DNA of 64,000 bases from Malus domestica (lineage: Eukaryota > Streptophyta > Magnoliopsida > Rosales > Rosaceae): positions 5,494,001 through 5,558,000 of the forward strand of contig NC_091672.1 in NCBI RefSeq assembly GCF_042453785.1, in the 5' to 3' direction. The position numbers and the translations under genes are program-made. The notes under the pieces were generated by a model that saw only the letters and a program-made list of their open reading frames with translations, did not search any database and had not been told where the DNA came from. This document shows positions 22,200 through 33,744 of the stretch, in pieces (within the stretch, counting starts at the first letter, position 1; each line of letters opens with the position of its first letter).

Positions 22200-22638
22200 G
22201 GGCGTTTGTTGCGTCGGACTATCTCGGACTGGACTAGCTTTAAGGACTAAGCTGGACTAGCTTAGACTAGACTAAGCTGGACTAACTTAGTGAAGTGTTT
22301 GGTGCAGTGTTGGACTAAGAAGCTGGATAATAACAAATTCTAATATTATATTATTTAATATATAAATTATTAATATTTTATTATGATCTAGGTGACCGGA
22401 GATGACGAGGAGTCTATCAAGAGTGGTTGTTGAGCATGACGAGGACGAGAGGAGATAGTCTTAGCTAGTCCCATGGTTATTGGGGGGTCTCGCTAAGACC
22501 TCTTAGTGAAGGGTTTTGTCCATGCTAGTCCCCTTTAGTCTCATTAATGTTAGTCCCAGCATGGAACAAACACCTTATTGGACTAACAGCTAGTCCAGTC
22601 CAGTCCAGTCCCACTTAGTGAGGGCAAACAAACGCCCC
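22200..22638. mobile_element. MITE with GGGCGTTTGTT ends
   Basis: The left end GGGCGTTTGTTGC and right end GGCAAACAAACGCCC are inverted. The interior is rich in GGACTAG/CTAGTCC words facing each other. The size is about 439 bp. A target duplication could not be fixed, so the superfamily is open. Confidence 0.65.
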
Positions 22639-24043
22639 CTATCCTGTCCTACCGCACTATCATGTTAACCCTGTCTCACTTTTTATGCAATTTCCTCTCA
22701 CACCACCCCTAATCGGGCAAAGAATCTCTCTTTGCATAAAGGGGCATGACAACCAAAACCAACAAAATCCTTGCATAGATGGACATAATAGTCAATGAAC
22801 CAATTAAAGATTAAAAAAAAAAATTAAAGTTTCAGATCTTAACCCTGACAAGCCCGTTATTTCTGATTATTTACAGAATTTCAAGAGACAAACTCAAAGC
22901 CCTAAAACGAAGCAACGGACATCCCGTTGCTTGAAATGAAAGTGTTATGCAAAAACTAGATAAAATTAATTAAGTACCCCAACAAATTAGTGTGTGTGTG
23001 TATTTTATTGAGTATCAACATTATTGCAAATAAATTGAAACAATTCTATAATTGTTGACTCTAAAAATTACCAAGCCTACGTGACGATAAGCCGAGTAAC
23101 TAAGATCTAACTGCGTCCTTCTTGTAGTTGATGCAAGCGTGCTAACTTGCCACCAAGGTGAGTCGAGCAAGTAAGATTGTGGTTGTGCTGTCAAAGCGCG
23201 CTGCTTTCTAGACCGAAAGACTACAGTTGAGAAAGGAACAGTCTCGACCTAGGGTTCTTAAAACATGAAGATAAGGTTACTAATCTCGGTGCGAAGTTCA
23301 ATAATTGATTCGAATTTCGTTGTGTTGAACAATGAGTAACATGGGAACACCTCACTTTGCCGAAACTGATGAGATGATCTCTTCAGACAAAAAAAATAGA
23401 GAATTCCTCGTTTGCCGAGACTTGGATAGACAACTAACAAGGATATGAGAGTGTTGTTTAACCAAACTGAAAGTCTCCTAGGCCATGTAGGTTCTACATC
23501 TCCAGTAATGTTTAACCAAGCTAAAGGTGTCGCCGATTGTTGACACAGTGATGTTTAACCAAATTGAATATCGGCCAACGAAGACGCGTTAGTGAGTAGT
23601 TAGTATTTTTCTCAGGGTGTGAGAAGGTTTTGTGTAGAGCGTTGATTTTTGTGTTGAGTTGAAGATCATTTTCTCGTTGTGAAGCCCCTTCTATTTATAG
23701 GCAAACCATTAAGGATAAGTCGATTTATCGAGGTAGAGTCATGATAGGACTAAGCCTCCTCGACATTTCTCTGAATATTCCAACCCATCCTTCCTTAACC
23801 GAAACTTATACCTAATCCATTCGAAACATGACTCTAAACCTAGTTCCTTTTTTAACTTAAATCATTCTTATCTGATTAAGCATGCATTTTGATCCTTTGA
23901 ATAACCCCAAATTTATCAGAATCGATTGTCAATCCTTAACAGTTATAGTTCATTTAGGACTCGGCCGAACCCTGCTCAAATGTAATTTCTCCACTGTCCT
24001 TCAATCATAAGAACTCGGCTGGGATATCATTGTCTTAAACTGC
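22639..24043. other. Intergenic, short direct repeat, no gene
   Basis: A block of about 37 bp starting TGCTCAAATGTAAT, then TCCTTCAATCATA, occurs at about 23972 and 24041. TGTTTAACCAAACTGAA-type words recur near 23453, 23510 and 23550. No coding sequence is supported. Confidence 0.4.
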
Positions 24044-24324
24044 TCAAATGTAATATCTCCACAGTCCTTCAATCATAGAGTAGTTTGTTACTGTTATAAA
24101 GTGTCGTAATGCTTTCACTTTCTTATTAATTAGAAACCACTCAGATTCTTGCTTTCGTTGCTCTATCTCCTTCTCTTTCTCTTGTTCTTTCTCCAAATTC
24201 ATCAAAACTTTCTTTAATCTTTTTCTTCATCAATGGAGATTATCTCAGTACTATTAGTAACCTGATCAACCAATAGCATTCTCCACTCCACAATATAGCA
24301 CCATTTTTTAGCTTTGGCATTCAT
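24044..24324 (-). pseudogene. Unidentified coding-like remnant with one frameshift
   Basis: On the minus strand an ATG at 24324 opens a frame MNAKAKKWCYIVEWRMLLVD... that stops after about 36 residues. The next frame, overlapping by a few bases, continues with a charged stretch (KKVLMNLEKEQEKEKEIEQR) to a stop at 24044. The coiled-coil-like composition suggests an eroded protein-coding segment, but I do not recognise the family. Confidence 0.3.
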
Positions 24325-24486
24325 GATAGAGCATCTTCAATGGTGTAGGAGCATCTCTAATAGAGAAAATTTGAGATGTAAAAGCTATATATTGCATTTT
24401 TCAAGAGGTGTAAATGATGGTTCTACACTTACGAGAGAGATGTAAATTTGAGATTCTATTTATTGTTCGTTCTTTAACTGCCAGGA

Positions 24487-24534
24487 TGACACACCCCGAT
24501 CCTAGAATCAAGGCGTGCTGGTCGGGGTGTGTCA
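24487..24534. mobile_element. 48 bp palindromic mini-element, TGACACACCCCG ends
   Basis: TGACACACCCCGATC and GATCGGGGTGTGTCA-like ends (right arm GGTCGGGGTGTGTCA) bound an 18 bp middle. An exact 5 bp duplication CAGGA flanks it (24482-24486 and 24535-24539). The left end and the AAGGCGTGCTGG word are shared with the large insertion at 56272, so it looks like an extreme deletion derivative of that family. Confidence 0.7.
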
Positions 24535-24539
24535 CAGGA

Positions 24540-25136
24540 CCCACCTCCAAAACATGTAAAAAGAGATTATATTTACATTTTTATTTACATCTCCCCGTGA
24601 AGATGAATATTCTACATCCTGTCATTAGAATGTTTTACAGCCAACTTAAAATGTAAAATAAAAATTTCAAAACATTTTGTATCTTCCATTAGAAATTCTC
24701 TAAGCAATTGAGTAGGCAAATCATGCCTCACATTTCTTCTTATAATAAAATATTTCATGTGAAGAAAGATGACAAAACTATAAAATAAATGTAGATGTAA
24801 TCTGAATGAAAGAGAATAATAAAATATAATTATGCTTAATTTATTGGAGGGACATACTTTTTTTTATGAAACAATTAAATAAGCTTGGCATTTTGAGCAA
24901 AAAATCAGAAACCAAACCATAACGACTTGACTGATGCAGTGTTCAAATGTTCAATTTTAATATATTTTGTATTATTTAATTAGGATATTAGATAAAACTT
25001 GTAAAATATTCGTAAAAAAGTGTAACGAGGTAGGGTCGAGGTAAACTTGTCATCAAACATGAGTAAGAAAATATGACAAGCTAGAATAGCAATATCAAAA
25101 AAAAAAAAAAAAAAAATCTATGTTGACTTTGTAATA
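24540..25136. other. Intergenic, no gene seen
   Basis: This is AT-rich. An A run near 25096-25116 differs in length between the copies. Confidence 0.4.
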
Positions 25137-25287
25137 GAGACCTTTAACGAAAAGTTATCGGTATTCATTTTAACGAAAAACCACATTTTTACACAAAAAA
25201 GTCAATCATGATACTATTTACTTTACCCTTTATTTTGTCCTTATCGTCAAAACTAAAAGTTTTCAAATCATTTTCATTAGTTTTCTT
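25137..25287 (+). mobile_element. Mutator-like MITE, family member C
   Basis: This 151 bp member has a slightly changed left end (GAGACCTTTAACG). It is flanked by an exact 9 bp duplication TTTGTAATA (25128-25136 and 25288-25296). Confidence 0.85.
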
Positions 25288-25825
25288 TTTGTAATATGAA
25301 GATAAACATTGAGAAAATACTATTGCGGAATAAAACTGTAGATATATCATTTTCCTTCAGTAAGGTGATAGCATTAGTGAATTAAATAAGGTACTTTGCT
25401 AAACGAGAAGAGAATAAATGACAATACATGTATCATTCTTGAATGAAAAGTAGTAGGTATTCAAGAAAGCACTAAATGGTAATGATTTTATTTTAGGATG
25501 CTCTAGCTCTTACAATTCATGATTTCTAGATAAAAACCCATATACATATAAACATCTAATAAAAACCCAAATTTAAAATCTGCAGCCACATTAGAACACT
25601 ATTGACCTACTAATACAATTTATTTACACCTATGCCACTTTTCCAAATCCCTAAATTTATTCCAAATTAAAAGTTGTAGAAAAAGTGAAATAAAATATAT
25701 AAAATGTTGTATTGCATTAATTGTATCCATATCATACCAAAAATTTACCTTTTATATTGCTTTAATTGGGAAGTAAATTAATTTATTCCAATTATTAAAA
25801 AAATTATACTAAATCCATATTATAT

Positions 25826-26128
25826 ATTTTGAATCACATAACACTTCTCTAACTTGTAGGTAAATTAATTTTCATGTATTGTTACATATATTAGGCACGT
25901 TTTATTATTGTATAAATATAGGTATGACATAATATTTTTCAATATAATACATCAAATTACATTTCTTCTTGTTATGGGTAAATTATTCTCCATATATTAG
26001 TGAAAAAAAAAGATATTATATTACACACGGGTTATAATTTTTTCATAGGTAAATTATTGGAAATTAATTTGTGGGTAGGTAAATTAATTTGTTCCAATTA
26101 TATAAAAATATATATATAATACACCTTG

Positions 26129-26170
<42 letters not shown>

Positions 26171-26275
26171 TTTTTTTGAGAAAACCTAGATTATATATTT
26201 TGAATCAAATAACATTTTTGTATACATGGTAGGTAAATTATTTTTCATGTATTATTACATATATTAGCCTATTAT
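25826..26275 (+). repeat. Pair of ~80 bp direct repeats in AT-rich DNA
   Basis: ATATATTTTGAATCA, then GTAGGTAAATTA and CATGTATT.TTACATATATTA occur at about 25820-25895 and again at about 26194-26268, about 370 bp apart. The GGTAAATTA word also recurs at 26048, 26076 and 26430. A TA microsatellite followed by a T run (26132-26177) lies between them and differs in length in copy 2. Confidence 0.7.
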
Positions 26276-26450
26276 TGACGTTTTTTGGTAAAAATATATA
26301 AAGTAATATGTATATGATTGTTTGTAGGTAAAAAGATACAATCAAAAGCATGATCCAATTCCTAAGTTTATGCAATATTTTTGTTGTTGGTATACAATAT
26401 TTTGCATCATTGGAAATGAACATTTCAAATAGTAGGTAGGCAAATTAATA

Positions 26451-26604
26451 GGGAGTTTCAACGAAAAGCCCGTGGTACTGTTCATTTTAACGAAAAACCA
26501 TATTTTTACACTAAAAAATCAAACATGGTACTATTCATTTTATTCTTTATTTTGTCCTTATAGTTAAAACTCAAAGTTTTCAAGCACCTTTCATTAGTTT
26601 TCCT
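26451..26604 (+). mobile_element. Mutator-like MITE, family member D (next to duplication breakpoint)
   Basis: This 154 bp member starts GGGAGTTTCAACG and ends GTTTTCCT. It has an exact 9 bp duplication AAATTAATA (26442-26450 and 26605-26613). Its right duplication ends 14 bp before the junction of the 25 kb duplication. Confidence 0.88.
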
Positions 26605-26627
26605 AAATTAATATGGTCTAATTATAA

Positions 26628-26855
26628 ATGAACTTATTAATGCTGCCAAAGGTTCCTCTAACAGGTAGTGCGCTTATTTGCCTATTACACTTTATTTTCT
26701 CCAAAGCTCTTTCATCTGAGTTTGCTATTTCCGTTTAAGTTATGTTCTTTCCATTGATTCGTTGTTTCTTCGCTGACGATTAGTGGTGTTTTATCTGCAG
26801 TTATGCAATCAAGAAGAAGGATGAGATCGAAAGAGTTGCCAAGGCCAACCGTTAA
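26628..26855 (+). pseudogene. 5'-truncated RPS5 fragment at duplication junction
   Basis: Only the last 37 bases of the penultimate exon (26628-26664), the final intron and the last exon (26801-26855) are present. Their sequence is identical to the intact gene. There is no promoter or upstream coding region, and the preceding DNA is the right end of copy 1. It cannot make RPS5. Confidence 0.95.
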
Positions 26856-27184
26856 GGGGCTGCGAAGAAGTTTTATGCACCAAGGAGAATTTTGTATGTG
26901 TCTTGTTTAATCACTCATTATGTAGAAGTTATCGGACTAAGCTTCAAATGTGAGACATGTCTCTGTCATTTATGTTATGAAACCAGTCTTGGATTGTGTA
27001 ATTTTATAGCGTTAGATGCGCATGATTTGAATTTTATTAAGATTATGCTTTTTGAACTTTTGATAATCATTTCGCACTTGTAATGGTGGTTACTTGGAGA
27101 GTCACCTGGTTCTTTTGGAAGTGTTGCCATGGTGGAAGTGCACTTACCGCTCGGGGCAGGCGCCCACCATGGTACGATGCCCCC

Positions 27185-28727
27185 TAGACCTGTAAACAGG
27201 TCGGGTTTATCGGGTTTGGGTTGGGTTCAATCCGACCCGTTAAGTTAACGGGTTATCCGAACCTGATCCGTTAACAATTATTATTATTATTATCAATTCG
27301 TTAACAATTATTATTATTATTATTATTATTAGGGTAAAAGACTGTTTACTACCCTCATGTTTCATGGTTTTCAACATTTAGTACATCAAGTTTTTTTCGT
27401 CTCAGAATCATACTTAAAGTGTAAATTTTGGGACAGTCTCATACATTCGTTAGTCAAACTGTTAAATGTGCCGTTAATTATGACATGGCGCCTATGTGGA
27501 CAATGATTGGGCGTCACGTGTCAGCCACGTTTTTTTTTTCTTTCTTTTTCTTTCTTCTCTCTTCTTTCTTCTTCTTCTTCTTCCTCCTCCGACTGCAACT
27601 TTTTTTTTTCTTCCTCCTTCTCCTTCTTCCTTCCTCCTTCTTCCTTCCCCTTCTTCTCCTTCTTCCTTCTTCTTCCTCCTTCTTCCTTCTTCTTCCTCCT
27701 TCTTCCTTATCCTTCCTACTTCTTCCTTCTTCTTCCTCCGAATCTGCCCAGATTCGGCTTTTTTTTTTCTTCTTTTTCTTTTTTCTTCTTCTTCTTCCTC
27801 CGACTGCGACTTTTTTTTTTCTTCTTTCTTCTTCTTCCTCCTTCTTTTTCCTTCTTCCTTCCCCTTCTTCTCCTTCTTCCTTCTTCCTTCTTCCTTCTTC
27901 ATCTTCCTCAAAAAAAAAAAAAAAAAAACCTTCATCTTCCCCAGATTCGAAGGAAGAAGAAGGAAGCAGGAGAAGAAGGGGAAGGAAGAAGGAAGAAGGA
28001 AGGAGGACGGAAGAAGGAGAAGAAGAAGGAAGAAAAAAAAAAAAAAACCAAATCTGGGCAGATTCGGACGAAGAAGAAGAAGAAGAGGAAGGAAGAAGGA
28101 GGAAGGAGAAGGAAGGAGGAAGGAGGAAAGACGAGGAAGAAGGAAAAAAAAAAAAAAAAAACTTCCCCAAATTCAGAGGAAGAAGAAGGAGAAGGAGAAG
28201 GGAGAAGGAAGGAGGAGGAAGGAGAAGAAGGGGAAGGAAGAAAAAAGAAAAGAAAAGTTGCTGTCGGAGGAAGAAGAAGAAAGAAGAAAAAAGAAAAAAA
28301 AAAAAACGTGGTTGACACGTGGCGCCCAGTCATTGTCCACATGAGCGCCACGTCACAATTAACGGCACATTTAACAGTTTGACTAACGGATGTATGAGAC
28401 TGTCCCAAAATTTACACTTTAGGTATGACTCTGAGACGAAAAAAATTTGATGTACTAAATGTTGAAAACCACGAAACATGAGGGTAGTAAACAGTCTTTT
28501 ACCCTTATTATTATTATTATTATTATTTGCATAGAGTTTAATTTTTGTTATTAAGACTTTATTAAAATTACTAAAACATCAACTAACGGGTCTAACGGAT
28601 TGACCCAAAGTGATCCGTTATTTAACGGGTTCATCCGTTAGCGACCCGACCCATTAAGCATCCACTCAAATACTAATATTAACGGGTCGGGTAGAATTAA
28701 CGGGTTGGGTCCAAAATGCCAAGTCTA
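27185..28727. mobile_element. hAT-like MITE (TAGACCTG family), copy 2
   Basis: Counterpart of 1807-3353. The TTA microsatellite before the nested element is six bases shorter. Confidence 0.6.
27332..28504. mobile_element. Giant foldback element, copy 2
   Basis: Counterpart of 1960-3130, two bases longer in the central A run near 27910-27927, which shifts the frames across the loop. One G to A change lies at 28175. Confidence 0.85.
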
Positions 28728-29055
28728 CCTACCGCCACCCACCGTCCTTTCAGAGGTTAGTAGCGTCGGCAGTGTTGGCGGTATCAGGGGAGTTTTCCAG
28801 CTTTTTTAGGTCATGATTAATTCAACTTGATTTTTACATTGTGTAAAAGATTGAAAATGAATAGACGACACCCCTCGTTGATTGGTACATTTCATCGTGA
28901 CCTGGCTTCCGGGCAAGCACACAGGATTTCACAGAAAATGCCTTAAGTGTTCGTCCTAGGGTTCAAGTACAAGAAAAGAGAGGTAAAATGAAAAAACAAA
29001 ACAACTCGACGTGCAGCACCACCATCTCTAGTAGCCTTCTGAAGCAAAGTTGTAC
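28728..29055. other. 3' flank of the PP5-like gene, copy 2
   Basis: Counterpart of 3354-3681 with one visible base change (A at 28759). No gene is seen. Confidence 0.45.
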
Positions 29056-30168
29056 TCAACCGGTAAGTTGTCGTCGGATAGCGGATAGAAGGAAGTTATT
29101 TGCGTATGCCATTGGCTTGACGTCGGGATGTGGCACTGCTGAGAAAGTAAAAATCTGAGCGCAATCTGGTCCTTCGAAACGAATAAACGCACCCTTGTTA
29201 CCGAACTGATCACAGTAATTCGGAGCAGAAAAAACTGTGACGAGTCTTTCATCATGCTCAAACTCATATCCCTCGCCCTTCAGTTCGTGAGATCGCACAA
29301 CTAAACTTAAATCGTTATCCTGCAAAAATCGTCTTGTCACGTCGCCACCAAAAGAAACACCTGAACCTCGCTTGCTTGGGCCTCTTCCGGGTGTAGCTTG
29401 TGGATCACTCCACAGCAATTCACACATCAACCCTTCCTGCGGAGGTTCACAAAACCTATTTATCTCTCTAATGTCGCTCAATTTCACTCCATCGACACTG
29501 AAAAGACCGCCATGCGTTACAAAAACCTTGTCGTTGATTACATGAGCCAGCGGTAAACAGCAAAACGCTTCAGCAAACAACTCCACAAAATTTTCACCTA
29601 ACTTCGACCGGACCTCGCCCTCAAAACCGTATATCATGTTCATGTTCTTTGTCTCATGGTTTCCTCTTGCGAGATGTATCGCTGATGGACACATGCACTT
29701 CAATGCAAACAACGTTAGGACTACCTCCAAAGAAAAAGATCCCCTGTCGACAAAATCTCCGTTGAACAGATACGGATTCTCCTCCGATGGAAGCCCGTTG
29801 AGCTCGAAAATATTTACCAGATCATAGAACTGACCATGCACATCGCCACAGACAGTAATGTGATTGCCAGCAGGAACACTTATATCAACCAGGGAGGGCA
29901 GGGCTCGCAACAGTTCTTTCGCCTGTGAGATGATTTGGAAAGCTTCTCGCGGGTGCAATGTCTTCTGGTTCTTGAAATCCTCCATCATCTCCCTCACAAA
30001 ATCCAGAGTAACAACAATATCCCCAGCTTCACCGGCATATAGGTGGTGGTTATTTACTCGACTTTCGTTGCAACTGCCACCGCGCCACCAACATTCCCCC
30101 ACAGCCGCCATGACTGCCACACCACTATTGTGGCCAACAACTGCAGTCGCTTCTTGTAACGTCAGCAT
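29056..30168 (-). CDS. PP5-type phosphatase, TPR-less, intronless, copy 2
   Basis: The 370-residue product is identical to that of 3682-4794, with the same motifs and the same novel N- and C-terminal ends. The surrounding sequence is also copied, so any regulatory DNA within 1 kb upstream has been doubled with it. Confidence 0.85.
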   Translation of the reverse strand: MLTLQEATAVVGHNSGVAVMAAVGECWWRGGSCNESRVNNHHLYAGEAGDIVVTLDFVREMMEDFKNQKTLHPREAFQIISQAKELLRALPSLVDISVPAGNHITVCGDVHGQFYDLVNIFELNGLPSEENPYLFNGDFVDRGSFSLEVVLTLFALKCMCPSAIHLARGNHETKNMNMIYGFEGEVRSKLGENFVELFAEAFCCLPLAHVINDKVFVTHGGLFSVDGVKLSDIREINRFCEPPQEGLMCELLWSDPQATPGRGPSKRGSGVSFGGDVTRRFLQDNDLSLVVRSHELKGEGYEFEHDERLVTVFSAPNYCDQFGNKGAFIRFEGPDCAQIFTFSAVPHPDVKPMAYANNFLLSAIRRQLTG

Positions 30169-30425
30169 CGTTTGGACAGATTCTTTCTGTTGGAGAATGA
30201 TAAAATATTTATTCGACCTTCGTCAAATCGTTTGGGATTATATAGTTCTAATCTCCTACATTAATAAGGAAACAATATCCATGGGGATTTAGATTTACTT
30301 GTCGATTTAGGATTTTCTCCTACTTACATGAGGAAGTAATATTTAGGTACAGTCGTTGTACTTGCGGATATAGGATTCATTTTTAGGAAAATTAATAAAA
30401 AAGCTTCAAAATTTTGAATTTTAAC

Positions 30426-31390
30426 TAGGGGTGGGTTCAAAAAACCGAAAACCGAAAAAAACCGAAAACCAAACCGAACCGAAACCGAAAAAACCGAATC
30501 GAACGAAAAAACCGAACCGAATTGAAAAAACCGAACCGAACCGAATTCTTTTGGTTCGGTTCGGTTTTAGTGATCTAGAAACCGAACCGAATTAATTAAA
30601 TTAATTTTTTTATTTAATTATTTGTTTTGGGTATTATTTTCTAAACCCAATTTGTAAGTTAAAATGTGCTAACCCAATGTGTTGCCAAACTTTAAGCTCA
30701 AAATATTTAAAAAATGCCTATAAAAACTCTAAACCCTAACCTATTATTTCTCCCCCATATAAGGTTACAGAACCAAACCTCTTCCCGAAGTACCTACATC
30801 CATCTCCATAGCACTGTCTACTTCTGCGCCAGCTTTCTTTTCCAAATCTACTCTCATATAACATGTAACATAATCCATAAACATTTATTTCGGGTAGATT
30901 ACTTGGGTAATTTGTGATGGAAAAGAATCCAACACACACTAAATAAATCCACTCACGCATTACCTTTACTAATCAAGTTGTCAACATGCAGTTACAAGCA
31001 AACAACACTGATCTTTGAACAACATCATACAATTTAACTTTTCTAAGTCATTTGTACGATTTTTGTGTGATTTTTGTGTTGTGAGGTTGTTAGTTTGGAT
31101 TTTGAAAGACTTTATTGATGATTTTAGTTCAACTTTAAATGTTTATTTTCATTGTCTTTGATTATAGTTAGAATGTTTATTTTATGATTGTGTTGGATAT
31201 GTTAAAATTTAAAATTTCAATGTTTTTCATTTTTTGAAAAAAAATAAAAACAAAAAACCGAAACCGAACCGGAAAAAACCGAACCGAAAAAAAACCGAAC
31301 CGAAAAAACCGAAAAAAAATTGAACTGAACCAAACCGAACCGAAATTTCGGTTTGGTTTCGGTTTTGGCAAAAAACCGAACCCACCCCAA
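30426..31390. mobile_element. hAT-like CCGAA-rich element, copy 2
   Basis: Counterpart of 5052-6016, with the same ATTTTAAC duplication at both sides. Confidence 0.85.
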
Positions 31391-31761
31391 ATTTTAACCA
31401 AAAACCGATCACTAACCTTATTTAATGGTTAGGACAAACCCAATATAAAACTAGCCCAATAAAATTTGTCCAACCCCTGAGTTTCTAATTTTACCCTGAC
31501 AGCAAACCTAGCTGTGTTTATTTGTTTCGTTTCACTTCATACGAAGAGAGATATAAGCTTTGTACATTTTCTACAGATATCATATTCCTTTTCTCTATGC
31601 AATTTTCCCATTTCATCACCCCAGTCGCCGATCTTCTTTTCCGTTAAATCAATGAGATCCCATCTCACTTGATTCTATGGCTCTCCGATTGAACAGGTAA
31701 TTTTCCCATTTCAAACTAAATCAAGATCCAACTCTTCATTCGCCATGGAAGGGAAGGCCAA

Positions 31762-32019
31762 GCTTCGGCCTCTTCCAACGCCTTCTCCTTCATGTCGAAA
31801 GGGTGGAGGGAAGTGAAGCACTCAGCCGACGCGGATCTTCTATCGATGAAGCACCGGCCAAACGAGTTCAAGAACCTAGCGACGTCGTTCGACTGCGAGC
31901 TCGAGAACCTCTTCAAGTTCAACTTCCTGCCGTCGTCGGCGGGGATTCAATCGTTGGCATTGCAATCGACCGAGATAGCCTTCGTCAAAAAGTTGCAGTC
32001 CCAAGTCGAATCTTTCTTC
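31762..32019 (+). pseudogene. DGD1 N-terminal fragment, copy 2
   Basis: Counterpart of 6388-6645; the translated stretch is unchanged. Confidence 0.7.
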
Positions 32020-32406
32020 CTATATTTTGTGAAATTTGAGTTCAATTTTGTGTTTTTGGAATACCATTTTGGGGTTTAGGCTGATTGTAAAATGGGTTTG
32101 CCAAAGTTGTATCAACGGGGAAAAGATTCGGGGTTTAAGGTTATTAAAAAAGATGTGGTGATGCTAATAGTATGCTTTAGCCACATTTTGTTATGAGCTT
32201 AAAAGTTTGAAATGAAGATGAAAGTGAATAATTTGATTATGATGATTTATCAATGTCTTTTGGATATTTTATAGCATTGTTTAGTCTCGAAGGTCATATG
32301 CATATCCAGTGTTCTAACGTCTGATTTGAGTCACCTGTGCCTTGTATTTTTATTTTGTGTCATGGGATAGCCTAGTTCCAGGCTTGTAAATCTGAGAATA
32401 TTATTA

Positions 32407-32560
32407 AGGAAAACTAATGAAAAGGGTTTGAAAACTTTGAGTTTTAATGATAAGGATAAAATAAAGGGTAAAGTGAATAGTACTAGGATTAACTTTTTAG
32501 TGTAAAAATGTGGTTTTTTGTTAAAGTGAACAGTACCGGGTACTTTTCGTTAAAGTTCCC
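32407..32560 (-). mobile_element. Mutator-like MITE A, copy 2
   Basis: Counterpart of 7033-7186. Confidence 0.8.
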
Positions 32561-32868
32561 TTATTATTATCATAGATTCGCTTGTCTCGACAACTTTGGA
32601 TTGTACTAATTTCGAAAGCTTGCAAAAAAGCCCCCATTCGTAATTATGGTATCTTCATTCTTGGCACATTTGGTGTTTTATGAGAGAAATTCCAGATCAA
32701 AAAGCCAAAAGAGGCTAGTTGATTACTTATGGAGCTGTTCTATATCCGACATCTATTTGGTGTTTTATGAGAGAAATTCCTGAATTTATGACATTTCTCG
32801 AATAATAGTACCACATCTTATGAACCAAAAAACCATAAATCACTCCTCTTAGGTCCTCTGTAATGTAA

Positions 32869-33744
32869 TGCATATTCACATGTTGGTTCAGTTTTAGAAA
32901 TAATGCTTATCTTTTTGTTTGGATTCATAAATAGTGTTTATATATTGATCCGGTTTTATAAATAGTGTTTACTAATTGGTCCAATTTCATAAACAGTGTT
33001 TAGTTTTTGGTCCAGTTTCATAAATAATGCTTAGTTCTTTGTTCAGTTTAATAAATAGTGTTTCTTTCTTGGACTAGGTTCATAAATAATTTCCACCCTT
33101 TGGTTTTGTTTTAGAAATGGTGTCTCATTTTTTATTTGGTTTCATAAATAATGTCTCCTTATTGGTCTAGTTTCATAAATAGTGTCTCCTTATTAATCCA
33201 ATTTCATAAATAGTGTATAGTTCTTGGTCCACTTTCATAAATAATGTCTAATTCCTGGTCCAGTTTTATAAATAGTGACTTAGTTCTTGGTCCACTTTTA
33301 TAATAGTGGCTTAGTTCTTGATCTAGTTTCATAAATAGTGCCTAGTTCTTGGTCATGTTTCATAATAGTGTATAGCAATTGGTACAGTTTCATAAATCGT
33401 ATCTCTTTCTTGATCTATTTTCATAAATAGTGTCTAGTTCTTGATCCAGTTTCATAAATAGTGGCTTAGTTCTTGGTCCACGTTCATAATAATGGCTTAG
33501 TTCTTGGTCTAGTTTCATAAATAATGCCTAATTCTTGGTCACGTTTCATAAATAGTGTATAGCAATTGGTACAGTTTCATAAATAATCTCTTTCTTGGTC
33601 TATTTTCATAAATAGTGTCTTTTTCTTGATCTAGTTTCATAAATAGTTTCCATCTATTGGTTTAGTTTTAGAAATAATGTCTCATTATTGATTTGGTTTC
33701 ATAAATAGTGTCTACTTATTGGTCCAGTTTCATATATAGTGTCT
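32869..33744 (+). repeat. ~31 bp minisatellite, left arm, copy 2
   Basis: Counterpart of 7495-8370. Unit number is the same, so the array has not expanded or contracted since the duplication; one C/T change is seen near 32929. Confidence 0.9.
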
